Positions 27,907 through 37,981 of a stretch of 64,000 bases of DNA are shown piece by piece. Numbering within the stretch: position 1 is the first letter of the stretch; each line of letters starts with the position of its first letter. Source of the stretch: Halanaerobiaceae bacterium (GTDB lineage: Bacteria > Bacillota > Halanaerobiia > Halanaerobiales > Halarsenatibacteraceae); contig PWEJ01000044.1 in the NCBI GenBank assembly GCA_003553485.1, positions 1 through 64,000 of the forward strand, written 5' to 3'. The translations under genes and the position numbers were made by a program. The notes under the pieces were generated by a model that ran no database searches, was not told the DNA's origin, and saw only the letters and a list, made by a program, of their open reading frames with translations.

Positions 27907-27936
27907 ATTATATAAGGAAAAATATAGGCAAGTCAA
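27907..27936 (-). promoter_or_regulatory. Sigma-A promoter of the ferredoxin gene
   Basis: Minus strand: TTGACT (27931-27936), 18-nt spacer, TATAAT (27907-27912). The start would be near 27900, giving a leader of about 60 nt. Confidence 0.8.
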
Positions 27937-27996
27937 ATAATTAAATTTTAGTAAAATTGCCTAAACCGGTCGGATTTTTTAAGAAAGAGGCAGCTC

Positions 27997-29862
27997 TCAG
28001 ATAGGTCTAACGTGCTGGTCAAGATAATTTCTAATTACCTGAGATAGTTCTGTGCTAATACCGCTAACCTGCTGTAAATCTTCTCTGCTAGCCGATCTGA
28101 TTTTGGCTAAAGAACCAAAGTGCTCCAATAAAGCCTCTCTTCGGGCCGGCCCTATACCTGGTATCTGATCCAGCATGCTATGGGTTAAGCGTCTACTGCG
28201 CAGGCGGCGGTGATAGTTGACAGCAAAACGATGAGCTTCATCTCTCACCCGCTGAAGAAGATGTAATGCTGGTGAGTCAGGGGGAATAATCACCGGCTCT
28301 TTTTGCCCCGGCAAAAAGACCTCCTCTTCTCTCTTGGCCAGCCCTATTATATCCAGCTGGGCCAACCCTAAAAGGTCTAATTCTTTTACAGCAGCATTTA
28401 ACTGGCCTTTACCACCATCTATAACAATCAAATCCGGCAGAGGTTTATCCTCGGCCAAAATACGGCTATAACGCCTGCCCACCACTTCTCTCATCATAGC
28501 ATAATCATCGGGTCCTTCTTTAGTCCTGATCTTAAAGCGTCGATATTGACTTTTATCTGGCTGGCCATTTTTGAAGACCACCAGCGAGGCTACCGCATCA
28601 GTGCCCTGCAAGTTTGAAATATCAAAGCCCTCTACATGCCGGGGACTGGTCTCTAGCTCCAGATATTCCTGCAGTTCCGTTATCTCCTGTTGGGACCTCT
28701 GACGCTGGTATTTATGTTTAATCTGCGATTTCTGCAGATTCTGCTCGGCATTTCTCAAAGCCATCTGTAATAGACGGCGCTTTTGGCCCCGGGCTGGTTT
28801 TTTGATCTTAATACTGCGCTGCTGCGATTCACCGAGACTATCTACCAGCATTTTTTTATCAGCGGGGAGTATATTGACCAGTATCTCTTCTGGCAACTCT
28901 TCGGTCTGATTATAATATTGCTGAATGAAGGAAGAGATCAGCTCCTTTTCAGGAGCCTGCCTGGCTCCTTCTAACAGCATGTAATCCTGGCCTATTAAAT
29001 TGCCATTGCGCACGATTAGAACCTGAACACAGGCCAGATCACTCTCTGCTGCCGAAATAACTGCTAAAAAGTCGCGGTTTTTACTATCTCCTGTTATGAC
29101 CTTCTGCTGTCGGGCCAACTCTTCTAAGGCTTCCAGACCGTCCCTTAAGTAAGCCGCTTTTTCATACTGCTTTTTTTCAGCCTGAGCTAACATCTTTTTC
29201 TCCACTTCTTTAAGAAGCCGCTCATGGTTACCCTGTAAAAAACGTGCTATTTTTTCTACCCTGGCCTGGTAATCAGCCTGAGATATTTCTCCGATACAGG
29301 GGCCGGAACATTTTTCTATATGGAAATTGAGACAGGGCTTATCTAAGGGATTCCCGGCCTCGATCTCCTTTTTGCAGGAGCGCAGTTGAAATATATCCTT
29401 GGTCAGTTCAATGGTTTTATAGACGGCATCTACATCGACATAGGGGCCAAAATAATCACTACCATCTTTTTTTATTATTCTAGTCTTGAATATGCGGGGA
29501 AAATCCTCCTGCGAGGTGATCTTTATATAGGGATAACTTTTATCATCTTTCAGTCTGATATTATATTTGGGGCCATATTTTTTTATCAGACTGGCCTCTA
29601 ATATATAAGCCTCTACTTCAGTATCAGTGACTATATAGTCAAAACTCCTGATTTCCTTGACCATTACCCTGGTCTTATAGGTATGATTGCCGGCTTGAAA
29701 ATAGCTCCGTATCCGTCGCCGAAGAGATTTAGCTTTACCAATATAAATTATCTCGCCACTGATATCCTTCATCTGATAAACACCAGGTTCATCCGGTATC
29801 TCAGCTAATTGTTCTTTTATTTCATTTTTAAATGAATCAGAATTTGCTTCTTGATTGCTCAT
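27997..29862 (-). CDS. uvrC: Excinuclease ABC subunit C
   Basis: The dual nuclease of nucleotide excision repair. 621 residues. Domains: GIY-YIG endonuclease (about 15-100, GVYQMKDISGEIIYIGKAKSLRRRI), a Cys-containing cluster region CKKEIEAGNPLDKPCLNFHIEKC-like (Cys about 157-190), UvrBC-interacting motif (about 205-240), RNase H-like domain (EGFDISNLQG and IVIDGGKGQL, about 395-480) and a C-terminal helix-hairpin-helix pair (IPGIGPARREALLEHFGS and VSGIS). It is the last gene of the uvrB-uvrA-uvrC run, 22 nt after uvrA. Confidence 0.97.
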   Translation of the reverse strand: MSNQEANSDSFKNEIKEQLAEIPDEPGVYQMKDISGEIIYIGKAKSLRRRIRSYFQAGNHTYKTRVMVKEIRSFDYIVTDTEVEAYILEASLIKKYGPKYNIRLKDDKSYPYIKITSQEDFPRIFKTRIIKKDGSDYFGPYVDVDAVYKTIELTKDIFQLRSCKKEIEAGNPLDKPCLNFHIEKCSGPCIGEISQADYQARVEKIARFLQGNHERLLKEVEKKMLAQAEKKQYEKAAYLRDGLEALEELARQQKVITGDSKNRDFLAVISAAESDLACVQVLIVRNGNLIGQDYMLLEGARQAPEKELISSFIQQYYNQTEELPEEILVNILPADKKMLVDSLGESQQRSIKIKKPARGQKRRLLQMALRNAEQNLQKSQIKHKYQRQRSQQEITELQEYLELETSPRHVEGFDISNLQGTDAVASLVVFKNGQPDKSQYRRFKIRTKEGPDDYAMMREVVGRRYSRILAEDKPLPDLIVIDGGKGQLNAAVKELDLLGLAQLDIIGLAKREEEVFLPGQKEPVIIPPDSPALHLLQRVRDEAHRFAVNYHRRLRSRRLTHSMLDQIPGIGPARREALLEHFGSLAKIRSASREDLQQVSGISTELSQVIRNYLDQHVRPI

Positions 29863-29884
29863 AGAAACTCACAGCCTCCCGGAA

Positions 29885-32734
29885 TTAACCTGTAGCTTCA
29901 GATTCCAGCCGACCTTTTTTTAAAAAGTCGCGGAGGAAATATCCAGTATAGGAGTTCTCCACCTGGGCTACTTCTTCAGGAGTTCCAGTAGCTATGACCT
30001 CTCCTCCCTGATCTCCTCCCTCAGGGCCCAGGTCTATAAGATAATCGGCGGATTTAACGACATCCAGATTATGCTCAATCACCACCACAGTATTACCACC
30101 CTCACGGAGGCGATGCAGAACCTTTAACAGCTTGCGAATGTCAGCAAAATGCAAACCCGTGGTGGGTTCATCTAAAATATATAAAGTATTACCAGTGCTC
30201 CGCTTGCCCAGCTCATTGGATATTTTAACTCGCTGAGCTTCGCCTCCTGATAAAGTTGTAGCTGGCTGACCTAATTTAATATAGCCTAACCCCACATCTT
30301 CCAGGGTCTGTAAGCGACGCTCCAAGGGCGGTACAGCCGAGAAAAAGTCCAGGGCTTCAGTTACAGTCATCTCCAGAATATCGGCAATATTTTTGCCTTT
30401 ATACTTTATCTCCAGGGTTTCTCTGTTATATCTTTTTCCTCCACAGACTTCACAGGGCACATGAACATCAGGCAGGAAATGCATTTCTATCTCATTTACA
30501 CCCTGACCTTTACAGGCTTCACACCTGCCTCCCTTAACATTGAAACTAAACCTCCCCTTCTCATAACCTCTTTCCCTTGCTTCAGGGGTATCGGCAAAAA
30601 TTTTCCTGATATAATTAAAGACTTTAGTATAGGTGGCCGGGTTCGAACGCGGGGTCCGGCCTATGGGAGATTGGTCTATATCAATAACTTTATCCAGGTG
30701 TTCAATCCCCTCAATCTCATCATGGTCCCCTGGTCTTTCAGTAGAACTATATATTTCTTTCATCAACCGGCGTTTTAAAATATAGTTAATCAGGGTGCTC
30801 TTGCCAGAACCAGAGACGCCGGTGATACAGGTAAATGTTCCCAGAGGAATCTTAACCTCAATATCTTTTAAATTATGCTGACGGGCTCCTTTAATTGTCA
30901 GATAGCGGCCATCGGGAGTCGCTCTTTCCCGGGGAACAGGTATTTTCTCTTCACCGCGCAAAAATTTGCCTGTTAAGGATTCCGGGGTATCCAGTACATC
31001 CTGTAATTCACCGCTGACCACAATTTTTCCACCTTCTTTCCCAGCTCCAGGCCCCATATCAATGATATGGTCAGCCGATCTGATGGTTTCTTCATCATGT
31101 TCCACTACAATAACTGTATTGCCAAGATCTCTGATATGTTCCAGTGTATTTAATAACCTGTTGTTATCGCGCTGATGGAGACCAATGCTGGGTTCATCCA
31201 GAATATACATAACTCCCACCAGGCCCGAACCGATCTGGGTGGCTAATCTAATCCGCTGTGCCTCACCACCAGAGAGGGTGGCCGCAGACCTTTCCAGGGT
31301 CAGATAATCCAGCCCTACATCACTTAAAAAGGTCAGGCGTTCCCTTATTTCTTTGATTACCTCACTACCTATTTTTAGTTCTCTCTCATTCAAATCTTTT
31401 TTTGCCCGGTCCAGAAATTCAATTGCTTCTCCTATAGAAAAAGAACTAAACTCAGCAATAGATTTGCCGCCAATGGTCACTGCTAAAACTACAGGTTTTA
31501 AACGCTGACCCTGGCAGGCCTGACAGGGACGCTGGCTCATATATTTTTCCATCCGCCGATGAGTCCCGGGAGAATTGGAATTATTTATTCTTTCCTGTAA
31601 GTAACCGGTGACGCCTTTAAAGCGAGTTGTATGCTGTCTTGTCTTTCCATATCTATTGGTGTAGGGAAAGCTCAGCTTCTGCTCTGAGCCAAAAACTAAT
31701 ATTTCCTGTATTTCTTCGGGTAATTCTCCAATAGGAGTATCCAGGGAAAACTCATACTCTTCAGCTAAAGCCTCTAATAATTGGGGGTAATAACGGCTGC
31801 TGGAGCTGCTCCAGGGAATAATTCCCCCTTCTGAAATTGATTTATCTTCATCCAGGATAAGCTCAGGGTCAAACTCCTTTTTAATCCCCAGCCCTTCGCA
31901 GTTTTCACAGGCTCCATAGGGGCTATTAAAGGAAAACATCCTAGGAGAAAGCTCCTCCAGACTAACTCCACAATCAGGGCAGGCAAATTTCTCGCTGAAT
32001 TTGATCTCTTCTCCTCCGATGACATCAATTATCACCAGTCCCTCGGCCTCAGCTAGCGCCGTCTCCACTGAATCAGTTAAACGGCGAGTAATACCTTCCT
32101 TGATCTTTAATCTATCTACTACTATTTCAATATCATGTTTATAGTTTTTTTCTAAAGCAAACTCTTCCTCCAGTAATCTCACTTCACCGTCGACCCTCAC
32201 CCGGACATAACCATCTCGCCGAGCTCTGGCCAGCACTTTGCGGTGTTCCCCCTTACGCCCGGAGATAACAGGGGCCAGGATCTGAATTTTGCTTGCAGCT
32301 GGTAATTCCAGGACCTGATCAACTATTTCATCTACAGTCTGAGATGCTATTTCCTGACCACAGTCAGGGCAGTGGGGGGTACCCAGGCGAGCATAGAGTA
32401 GTCTCAGATAATCATGAATTTCGGTAACTGTCCCCACAGTAGAGCGGGGGTTTTTGCTGGTTGATTTTTGATCAATGGAAATAGCCGGGGATAAGCCTTC
32501 GATATAATCAACGCGGGGTTTTTCCATCTGCCCTAAAAATTGTCGAGCATAGGCAGAAAGGGATTCCACATATCTTCGCTGCCCTTCGGCATAAAGGGTA
32601 TCAAAGGCCAGAGAGGTTTTGCCTGAACCACTTAAGCCAGTGATTACAACAAATTTATCCCGGGGTATTTCAACATCAATATTTTGCAGGTTGTGCTCTG
32701 CAGCTCCTTTAATTTTTATTTTATTTTTAGCCAT
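29885..32734 (-). CDS. uvrA: Excinuclease ABC subunit A
   Basis: The damage-recognition ATPase. 949 residues. Two ABC domains: the first with [16 protein letters not shown] (about 30-45), [17 protein letters not shown] signature and [13 protein letters not shown]; the second with [14 protein letters not shown] (about 640), [11 protein letters not shown] and [11 protein letters not shown]. Zinc modules show CPDCG and CENCEGLG-type cysteines, and the C-terminal CEACKGQG and [10 protein letters not shown] pairs. The start is ATG 32734 (MAKNKIKI), six nt after GAGGTG; the in-frame GTG at 32743 is inside that site. The uvrB stop overlaps the site. Confidence 0.97.
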   Translation of the reverse strand: MAKNKIKIKGAAEHNLQNIDVEIPRDKFVVITGLSGSGKTSLAFDTLYAEGQRRYVESLSAYARQFLGQMEKPRVDYIEGLSPAISIDQKSTSKNPRSTVGTVTEIHDYLRLLYARLGTPHCPDCGQEIASQTVDEIVDQVLELPAASKIQILAPVISGRKGEHRKVLARARRDGYVRVRVDGEVRLLEEEFALEKNYKHDIEIVVDRLKIKEGITRRLTDSVETALAEAEGLVIIDVIGGEEIKFSEKFACPDCGVSLEELSPRMFSFNSPYGACENCEGLGIKKEFDPELILDEDKSISEGGIIPWSSSSSRYYPQLLEALAEEYEFSLDTPIGELPEEIQEILVFGSEQKLSFPYTNRYGKTRQHTTRFKGVTGYLQERINNSNSPGTHRRMEKYMSQRPCQACQGQRLKPVVLAVTIGGKSIAEFSSFSIGEAIEFLDRAKKDLNERELKIGSEVIKEIRERLTFLSDVGLDYLTLERSAATLSGGEAQRIRLATQIGSGLVGVMYILDEPSIGLHQRDNNRLLNTLEHIRDLGNTVIVVEHDEETIRSADHIIDMGPGAGKEGGKIVVSGELQDVLDTPESLTGKFLRGEEKIPVPRERATPDGRYLTIKGARQHNLKDIEVKIPLGTFTCITGVSGSGKSTLINYILKRRLMKEIYSSTERPGDHDEIEGIEHLDKVIDIDQSPIGRTPRSNPATYTKVFNYIRKIFADTPEARERGYEKGRFSFNVKGGRCEACKGQGVNEIEMHFLPDVHVPCEVCGGKRYNRETLEIKYKGKNIADILEMTVTEALDFFSAVPPLERRLQTLEDVGLGYIKLGQPATTLSGGEAQRVKISNELGKRSTGNTLYILDEPTTGLHFADIRKLLKVLHRLREGGNTVVVIEHNLDVVKSADYLIDLGPEGGDQGGEVIATGTPEEVAQVENSYTGYFLRDFLKKGRLESEATG

Positions 32735-32739
32735 TAATT

Positions 32740-34755
32740 TCACCTCTGTGCTAATTCTTCTTCCAATTCTGCTATTTCATCTCTAATCTGAGCTGCAATC
32801 TCAAACTCAAGATTGTCAGCAGCTGCTTCCATTTCTTCCTCTAATTCGATTATTCTATTGGTTAATTCCTGGCTGCTTAATTCCTCCAGGGACAGAGTCT
32901 CCTTCTCCTTATTGTCTTCGCTACCATATTGGCCCTGCTCTTCTTTTATGACCATTTCCACCGGTCTAACTACCTCCCGCACCGGTTTATCGATGGTGCT
33001 GGGGGTGATATTGTTTTCTCTGTTAAATTTTTGCTGCTTCTGACGTCTTCGCTCTGTTTCTTCTATTGCCCTGGTCATGGAATCTGTCATTTTATCGGCG
33101 TACATTATTACCCGCCCTCTTACATTCCGAGCGGCTCTACCAATGGTCTGGATCAAAGAGCGAGTGGAGCGCAAATATCCTTCTTTGTCAGCATCCAGGA
33201 TGGCAATAAGTGAGACTTCGGGAATATCCAGTCCCTCCCGCAGCAGGTTAATGCCCACCAGCACATCAAATTCTCCTAAACGCAAATCTCTAATTATCTC
33301 CGATCTTTCAATGGTATCTATATCAGAATGAAGATATCTCACCTGGATACCAGCATTGGCCAGATAATCTGTTAAATCCTCGGCCATATTTTTGGTTAAA
33401 GTGGTAATTAAAACCCTATCTCCCTGCTCTTCTACAGCTATTCTAATTTCTTCTAAAAGATCATCTATCTGATTTTGCGTTGGACGCACCTCCACCTCGG
33501 GATCTACTAATCCCGTCGGTCTAATTATCTGCTCTACTATCTGTTCACTATGTTTCTCTTCATAGGGCCCCGGGGTAGCCGAAACATAAATAGCCCGGGG
33601 AACAAGTTTTTCAAATTCTTCAAAGTTCAGCGGCCTATTATCAAGGGCCGAAGGAAGGCGAAAGCCAAAATCGACTAACTTCTCTTTGCGAGAACGATCC
33701 CCTTTATACATCCCGCCAATCTGGGGTATGGTCATATGGGATTCATCGATGATAACTAAAAAGTCATCGGGAAAGTAATCCAGGAGAGTATTTGGGCGAG
33801 AACCAGGAGGTCGGCCATCAAGATGGCGAGAATAGTTTTCTATACCACTGCAATAGCCCATCTGCTCCAGCATCTCTAAATCATAACTGGTTCTCTGTTC
33901 CAATCGCTGAGCTTCAACAAGTTTGTCCTGGGCTTTTAATTCAGCCAACCGCTCCTGTAATTCCTGGCGGATATTTTTCAGGGCTCTTTCTATTTTATCT
34001 TCTGGAGTAACAAAGTGGCTGGCAGGAAAGATAGTAAATTCTTCATGCTCTGCTAAAATTTCGCCGGTCAGAGTATCTATTTCGGTTATTCTTTCAATTT
34101 CTTCATCAAAGAGCTCCACCCTGACAGCAATATCACGGTAGGCAGGGAATATCTCTAATACATCGCCCTTGACGCGAAAATGTCCCCGCGAAAGATCAAT
34201 ATCATTTCTGCTATATTGCATCAGGGCTAATTCTCTCACTATTTCCGGCCGGGGCTTTATCTCACCAACCTGCAGAGAACAGGAGAGATCGAGATAATCC
34301 TCCGGTGAACCCAGACCATAAATACAGGAAACACTAGCTACTATTAAAACGTCGTCTCTTTCAAAGAGCGAGCTGGTAGCAGCTAATCTTAACTTATCAA
34401 CTTCTTCATTAATAGAGGCATCCTTTTCAATATAAGTGTCAGTCTGGGGTACATAAGCTTCTGGCTGATAATAATCATAATAACTGACGAAATAACCTAC
34501 GGCATTGTCAGGAAAATACTCCTTAAATTCACTGGTTAACTGAGCAGCCAGAGTTTTATTATGGGCCATTACCAGCGTCGGTTTCTGCACCTCTTCAATA
34601 ACTGAAGCCATGGTATAAGTTTTGCCGGTGCCGGTAGCACCTAAAAGAGTCTGATGACGATAATTATTTTCAATCCCCTCAACCAGTTTATCTATTGCCT
34701 GGGGCTGGTCACCCCGGGGCTGATAGGGGGCCTGTAATTGAAAATTATCAGCCAT
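32740..34755 (-). CDS. uvrB: Excinuclease ABC subunit B
   Basis: Helicase-like subunit that verifies damage and recruits UvrC. 671 residues. Walker [15 protein letters not shown] (about 38-51), the beta-hairpin [20 protein letters not shown] (about 92-111), IIDESH box (about 338), the C-terminal helicase motifs [22 protein letters not shown] (given in part as [11 protein letters not shown]), and the UVR domain at the C terminus (about 630-670). ATG 34755 follows GAGGTGATGG. First gene of uvrBAC, behind its own promoter. Confidence 0.97.
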   Translation of the reverse strand: MADNFQLQAPYQPRGDQPQAIDKLVEGIENNYRHQTLLGATGTGKTYTMASVIEEVQKPTLVMAHNKTLAAQLTSEFKEYFPDNAVGYFVSYYDYYQPEAYVPQTDTYIEKDASINEEVDKLRLAATSSLFERDDVLIVASVSCIYGLGSPEDYLDLSCSLQVGEIKPRPEIVRELALMQYSRNDIDLSRGHFRVKGDVLEIFPAYRDIAVRVELFDEEIERITEIDTLTGEILAEHEEFTIFPASHFVTPEDKIERALKNIRQELQERLAELKAQDKLVEAQRLEQRTSYDLEMLEQMGYCSGIENYSRHLDGRPPGSRPNTLLDYFPDDFLVIIDESHMTIPQIGGMYKGDRSRKEKLVDFGFRLPSALDNRPLNFEEFEKLVPRAIYVSATPGPYEEKHSEQIVEQIIRPTGLVDPEVEVRPTQNQIDDLLEEIRIAVEEQGDRVLITTLTKNMAEDLTDYLANAGIQVRYLHSDIDTIERSEIIRDLRLGEFDVLVGINLLREGLDIPEVSLIAILDADKEGYLRSTRSLIQTIGRAARNVRGRVIMYADKMTDSMTRAIEETERRRQKQQKFNRENNITPSTIDKPVREVVRPVEMVIKEEQGQYGSEDNKEKETLSLEELSSQELTNRIIELEEEMEAAADNLEFEIAAQIRDEIAELEEELAQR

Positions 34756-34810
34756 TATTAGCCATCACCTCACAAACTAATCTCCATTATGCTAAATCAG
34801 CATCATTTTA

Positions 34811-34838
34811 ATTATATAACAATACTGTTGTTTGTCAA
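34811..34838 (-). promoter_or_regulatory. Sigma-A promoter of uvrBAC
   Basis: Minus strand: TTGACA (34833-34838), 16-nt spacer, TATAAT (34811-34816). The spacer contains AACA-N4-TGTT (34818-34829), an inverted repeat in the right place for an operator. No classical LexA box (GAAC-N4-GTTC) is present. Confidence 0.83.
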
Positions 34839-34867
34839 CTAAAAAGAAGGGCACAAAGAAATGGCAC

Positions 34868-34896
34868 AAAAAAAGACCTTCCCACAACAGGGAAGG
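34868..34896 (-). terminator. Rho-independent terminator of the sRNA candidate and of cysE
   Basis: CCTTCCC/GGGAAGG (34877-34883 with 34890-34896, extendable by a G-U and a G-C pair) with a 6-nt loop, followed on the minus strand by seven T residues (34868-34874). Confidence 0.92.
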
Positions 34897-34972
34897 CCTA
34901 GGCAGGAGTTATCAGGTTTGGGGTTGGGGGGAATCTTGATAACTCACTACATCTGCTGCATAATTTTATTGT
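34868..34972 (-). ncRNA. Candidate C-rich small RNA between cysE and uvrB
   Basis: No gene lies in 34756-35057, but the minus strand has a near-perfect promoter (34979-35007) followed, about 70 nt after the predicted start, by a terminator. The transcript would be about 105 nt. It contains a 9-bp hairpin GAGTTATCA/TGATAACTC (34937-34945 with 34906-34914) whose 22-nt loop is C-rich (CCCCCC and CCCC runs), well suited to base-pair with Shine-Dalgarno sequences. There is no open frame of note. It could alternatively be the 3' UTR of cysE. No known RNA family is recognised. Confidence 0.55.
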
Positions 34973-34978
34973 GACCTA

Positions 34979-35007
34979 ATTATATTATAACCTAGTTACT
35001 TTGTCAA
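34979..35007 (-). promoter_or_regulatory. Consensus sigma-A promoter of the sRNA candidate
   Basis: Minus strand: TTGACA (35002-35007), 17-nt spacer, TATAAT (34979-34984), both boxes perfect. It does not drive uvrB directly, since a terminator and a separate uvrB promoter lie between. It stands 50 nt after the cysE stop codon. Confidence 0.85.
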
Positions 35008-35057
35008 GTATAAGCCAGAATAATTCTTATTTTTAGGAATAAATGCTCAACACAAGT

Positions 35058-35735
35058 TTAAATAGTAAATTTAAGGGGAATCTCTTCTTCCTCAATAGAA
35101 GTCTGCCTTTTATTTTGTTCTTTCAATTGGGCAATTTCCTCTTCCAGTTCAGCAAGCTTTTCCCAGACTGGGTCAGGTAAATTATCATGTTGCAGATCCC
35201 TTTCAGCATGAATTTTATGACCGTTTTGCTTGACAACTCGTCCAGGAATACCTACAACAGTGGAGTTGGCAGGCACAGCATTTAATACCACTGCTCCAGC
35301 TCCAATTTTAACATTATCTTCTACTTTAAAGGAGCCTAAAATCTTAGCTCCTGCTCCAATAACTACGTTATCTCCAATAGTCGGGTGTCTTTTACCTTTT
35401 TCATGACCTGTACCACCTAGAGTTACTCCCTGATACAAAGTGACATTTTTACCTATTTCACTGGTCTCGCCAATTACCACGCCCATCCCATGGTCTATAA
35501 AAAAGCCTGGACCAATTTTAGCTCCGGGATGAATCTCTATTCCCGTCAAGAGCCTGGCCAATTGAGAGATCAATCGAGGCAGAGTCCTAAGGCCTAAATT
35601 ATAAAGTTTATGGGAAATTCTATGGACAATAATGGCATGCAGGCCGGAATAGGCTAAAAGTGCTTCCATTATATTATTAACTGCCGGGTCTCGGTCAAAT
35701 ATCGCCTTTATATCGGCTTTTATGGCTGAAAACAT
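35058..35735 (-). CDS. cysE: Serine O-acetyltransferase
   Basis: Acetylates serine for cysteine synthesis. 225 residues. The C-terminal half (about 65-190) is a left-handed beta-helix of hexapeptide repeats: [22 protein letters not shown], where the His/Asp pair is the active site, then [21 protein letters not shown] and VVGIPGRVV, all typical of CysE. A Glu-rich coiled tail follows. ATG 35735 with AGGGG 9 nt upstream is preferred over the TTG at 35744. It is a single-gene transcript. Confidence 0.95.
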   Translation of the reverse strand: MFSAIKADIKAIFDRDPAVNNIMEALLAYSGLHAIIVHRISHKLYNLGLRTLPRLISQLARLLTGIEIHPGAKIGPGFFIDHGMGVVIGETSEIGKNVTLYQGVTLGGTGHEKGKRHPTIGDNVVIGAGAKILGSFKVEDNVKIGAGAVVLNAVPANSTVVGIPGRVVKQNGHKIHAERDLQHDNLPDPVWEKLAELEEEIAQLKEQNKRQTSIEEEEIPLKFTI

Positions 35736-35779
35736 CTTTATCAACCCCTAAAGTTAAGTGTTTTACTATGCTTTATTTT

Positions 35780-35808
35780 ATTATAACACTTCCCAGCCTG
35801 GATGCCAA
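35780..35808 (-). promoter_or_regulatory. Sigma-A promoter of cysE
   Basis: Minus strand: TTGGCA (35803-35808), 17-nt spacer, TATAAT (35780-35785). The leader would be about 38 nt, too short for a T-box, so no cysteine T-box riboswitch is present. Confidence 0.8.
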
Positions 35809-35846
35809 GGGGAAAATCCATATTTGCAATTTATTTTTTGCCAGAT

Positions 35847-37124
35847 TTATTCTTCTAATTCCTCTAATTCTTCTTCCAGTTCTTCGTCTATTTCATAGAA
35901 GGGATCAAGTTCTTCCAATCTTTCTAACTCTTCAGCATCTGGTAATAGATAATCGGTCTCTGGCCATTCTCCTTCTTCCAGATAATAAAGCACTGCCTCT
36001 ATAGCTTTCTCCAGCTGGTTATCCAGGTCAAATTCTGTATCGGGGTCTAAGGGCAACTCATAATCAGGCATAATGCCCTCTTCTTCGATAAGGTTCTCTC
36101 CAGCTGTGTAAAAATTGGCTGTAGTTAAACGCAAAGCAGCACCCTGTTCCAGAGGAAAGATACTCTGTACGCTACCTTTACCAAAGGTACTGGTGCCCAG
36201 TAATTTTCCTCTTTCAGTATCGCGAATAAAGCCAGCTACTATCTCTGAACCACTGGCACTTCCAGTATTGGTTAAAACCAGGACCGGTAAGTCAGTGGTA
36301 TGACGGTCTTCAGAAACCACATAGCTCTGCTCCTGACCTCCTCTTTGTTTGATCGATACAATTGTTCCCTCAGAAGCAAAGAGACTTCCAACATCAGCTG
36401 CTTCATCTAATATGCCCCCGGGATTATTGCGGAGGTCTAAGATTAAAGCTTCTACTCCTTCGGCTTCAAGTTCCAATAAAGCTTCTTCAGTTTTATCTCC
36501 AGTCTGCTGTAAAAACTGACTTATTGACAGATAACCCACCCTACCATCTTCATAAATCTCTGTTTCAGCGATGGGGACTTCGATTAAATCTCTGGTTATT
36601 TCAACATCAAAGGGCTCTTCCTCACCTCTTTCAATGGTTAAAGTAACATCAGTGCCCGGTTCTCCTCTCATTTTATCCACGGCTCTTTCCTGAGAAATAT
36701 CTTTGGTCTCTACTCCATCAATTTTTGTTATCACATCTTCAGCCTGTAGTCCTGCTTCTGCTCCAGGAGTATTGCTAATTGGTGCCACGATGGTGAGTTT
36801 ATCATCTCTAGTGGTAATCTGTATTCCTATTCCACCGAATTCACCTTCGAATTCCTCCTGCATCTCCTGATACTCTTCCTGGGACATAAAACTGGAATAA
36901 ACGTCTATCTCCCGCAGCATACCTTCAATTGCTGCCTCTAATAACTCCTCTGTTTCATACTCTTCCACGTGATAATTTTCTATCAAAGAAATTATATTCT
37001 CCAGATTATCCAGGGAAAAATGTTCTCTATTATCTTCAGCTGCTAAGGGAGTAAATCCCAGTCCAATAATTAAGGTCACCAAAACAACTATGGTCAAAGA
37101 ACGAAAAATATTCTTTTTCTGCAC
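35847..37124 (-). CDS. ctpA: C-terminal processing protease, S41 family
   Basis: A secreted or periplasmic serine protease. 425 residues. Signal peptide or anchor (about 8-28, LTIVVLVTLIIGLGFTPLAA), PDZ domain (about 90-175, GGIGIQITTRDDKLTIVAPI), then the catalytic S41 domain with the Ser in TNTGSASGSEIVAGF (about 290) and the Lys in GTSTFGKGSVQ (about 315). The C-terminal 50 residues are almost all acidic (LEELEELE-type repeats), an unusual tail for the family. GTG 37124 follows AGAAGGTGGT. It is behind its own promoter. Confidence 0.93.
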   Translation of the reverse strand: MQKKNIFRSLTIVVLVTLIIGLGFTPLAAEDNREHFSLDNLENIISLIENYHVEEYETEELLEAAIEGMLREIDVYSSFMSQEEYQEMQEEFEGEFGGIGIQITTRDDKLTIVAPISNTPGAEAGLQAEDVITKIDGVETKDISQERAVDKMRGEPGTDVTLTIERGEEEPFDVEITRDLIEVPIAETEIYEDGRVGYLSISQFLQQTGDKTEEALLELEAEGVEALILDLRNNPGGILDEAADVGSLFASEGTIVSIKQRGGQEQSYVVSEDRHTTDLPVLVLTNTGSASGSEIVAGFIRDTERGKLLGTSTFGKGSVQSIFPLEQGAALRLTTANFYTAGENLIEEEGIMPDYELPLDPDTEFDLDNQLEKAIEAVLYYLEEGEWPETDYLLPDAEELERLEELDPFYEIDEELEEELEELEE

Positions 37125-37155
37125 TTTATACCACCTTCTTTTTAGATTAATTAAT

Positions 37156-37184
37156 ATTATATAGGCAAAAATGAAAAAAGTAAA
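37156..37184 (-). promoter_or_regulatory. Predicted sigma-A promoter of ctpA
   Basis: Minus strand: TTTACT (37179-37184), 17-nt spacer, TATAAT (37156-37161). The TagA-like gene ends just upstream, with no terminator seen between. Confidence 0.58.
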
Positions 37185-37191
37185 ATAAAAT

Positions 37192-37956
37192 TTATCCCTG
37201 GGTCCAGGATTGAAACTTCTGTCGCCAGGCCTCTCTTGAAATTTTTAATAGATATCGCGGTAAGACTGCCATTCTGCTAAGGCGAGAAGGTTCCTGCAAC
37301 AGACGATATAGCCACTCTAAATACAACTTTTGCCATATGAGGGGAGCCCTCTTTTTTTTCTCTGCCAGAATGTCAAAACTTCCTCCTACTGTTAAGGCTA
37401 CTTTAGCAGCTAAATCATTTTTCTGGCGGGCTAAAAATTTTTCCTGTCGCGGAGCACCCATGCCGACAAATAATAAGTCCGGGCTAGCTGCTGTTATCTG
37501 GTTAATGATGTCATTTTGCTCCCCCTGGTTAAAAAATCCATGATGAAAACCTGCTATCACCAATGAAGGATAAACTTTTTTGAGCCTGTCAGCTGCCTGT
37601 TCTGCTACTCCAGGCTCCCCACCTAAAAAAAACACTGAATAATCTTTTTTAGCTGCCAGCTGTAATAATTGCTGCAGAAGATCAAAACCGGCAATCCGAG
37701 CCGGGAAAGGGTCCAGGTCAGGCAGGAGTTTAGAGGCTAAAATAACACCAGCTCCATCAGGAGTGCTCAGCCAGGCCTCATTAATTATCTGCTTGAGTTC
37801 TTTATCCTGTAGAGCCTTCATTACAATCTCAGCATTGGGAGTTACAACGAGTCTACAGCCTGGTTTTGGTCGTTGTAGCTGGCTATCAATTTTGTTGATG
37901 ATATTTTCCATGGTAAGAGGATTGAATTTTATAGTCATGATGCTGGCTGTCTTCAT
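37192..37956 (-). CDS. WecG/TagA/CpsF-family glycosyltransferase
   Basis: Transfers a sugar (N-acetylmannosamine or a related one) to a lipid-linked intermediate in teichoic acid or other surface polymer synthesis. 254 residues. The family's N-terminal RLVVTPNAEIVMKALQD, the STPDGAGVILASKLL motif (about 58-73) with the catalytic Asp, the FFLGGEPGVAEQAADRL segment and VGMGAPRQEKFLARQ (about 160-175) are present. The start is ATG 37956 because AGGAG precedes it by 7 nt. It is the last gene of a secA-prfB-DUF5693-csaB-tagA run. Confidence 0.9.
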   Translation of the reverse strand: MKTASIMTIKFNPLTMENIINKIDSQLQRPKPGCRLVVTPNAEIVMKALQDKELKQIINEAWLSTPDGAGVILASKLLPDLDPFPARIAGFDLLQQLLQLAAKKDYSVFFLGGEPGVAEQAADRLKKVYPSLVIAGFHHGFFNQGEQNDIINQITAASPDLLFVGMGAPRQEKFLARQKNDLAAKVALTVGGSFDILAEKKKRAPLIWQKLYLEWLYRLLQEPSRLSRMAVLPRYLLKISREAWRQKFQSWTQG

Positions 37957-37981
37957 TTTAACTCTCCTCATTTAAACTTCA

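Noticed and set aside
34915-34931. G-rich plus-strand run (GG, GGGG and GGGGGG) as a G-quadruplex
   Set aside because: Only the last two runs exceed three Gs, so a stable four-stranded structure is unlikely; the minus-strand C-rich loop explains the sequence better.
35736-35808. T-box riboswitch before cysE
   Set aside because: The predicted leader is under 40 nt, too short for a T-box, and no specifier hairpin is seen.
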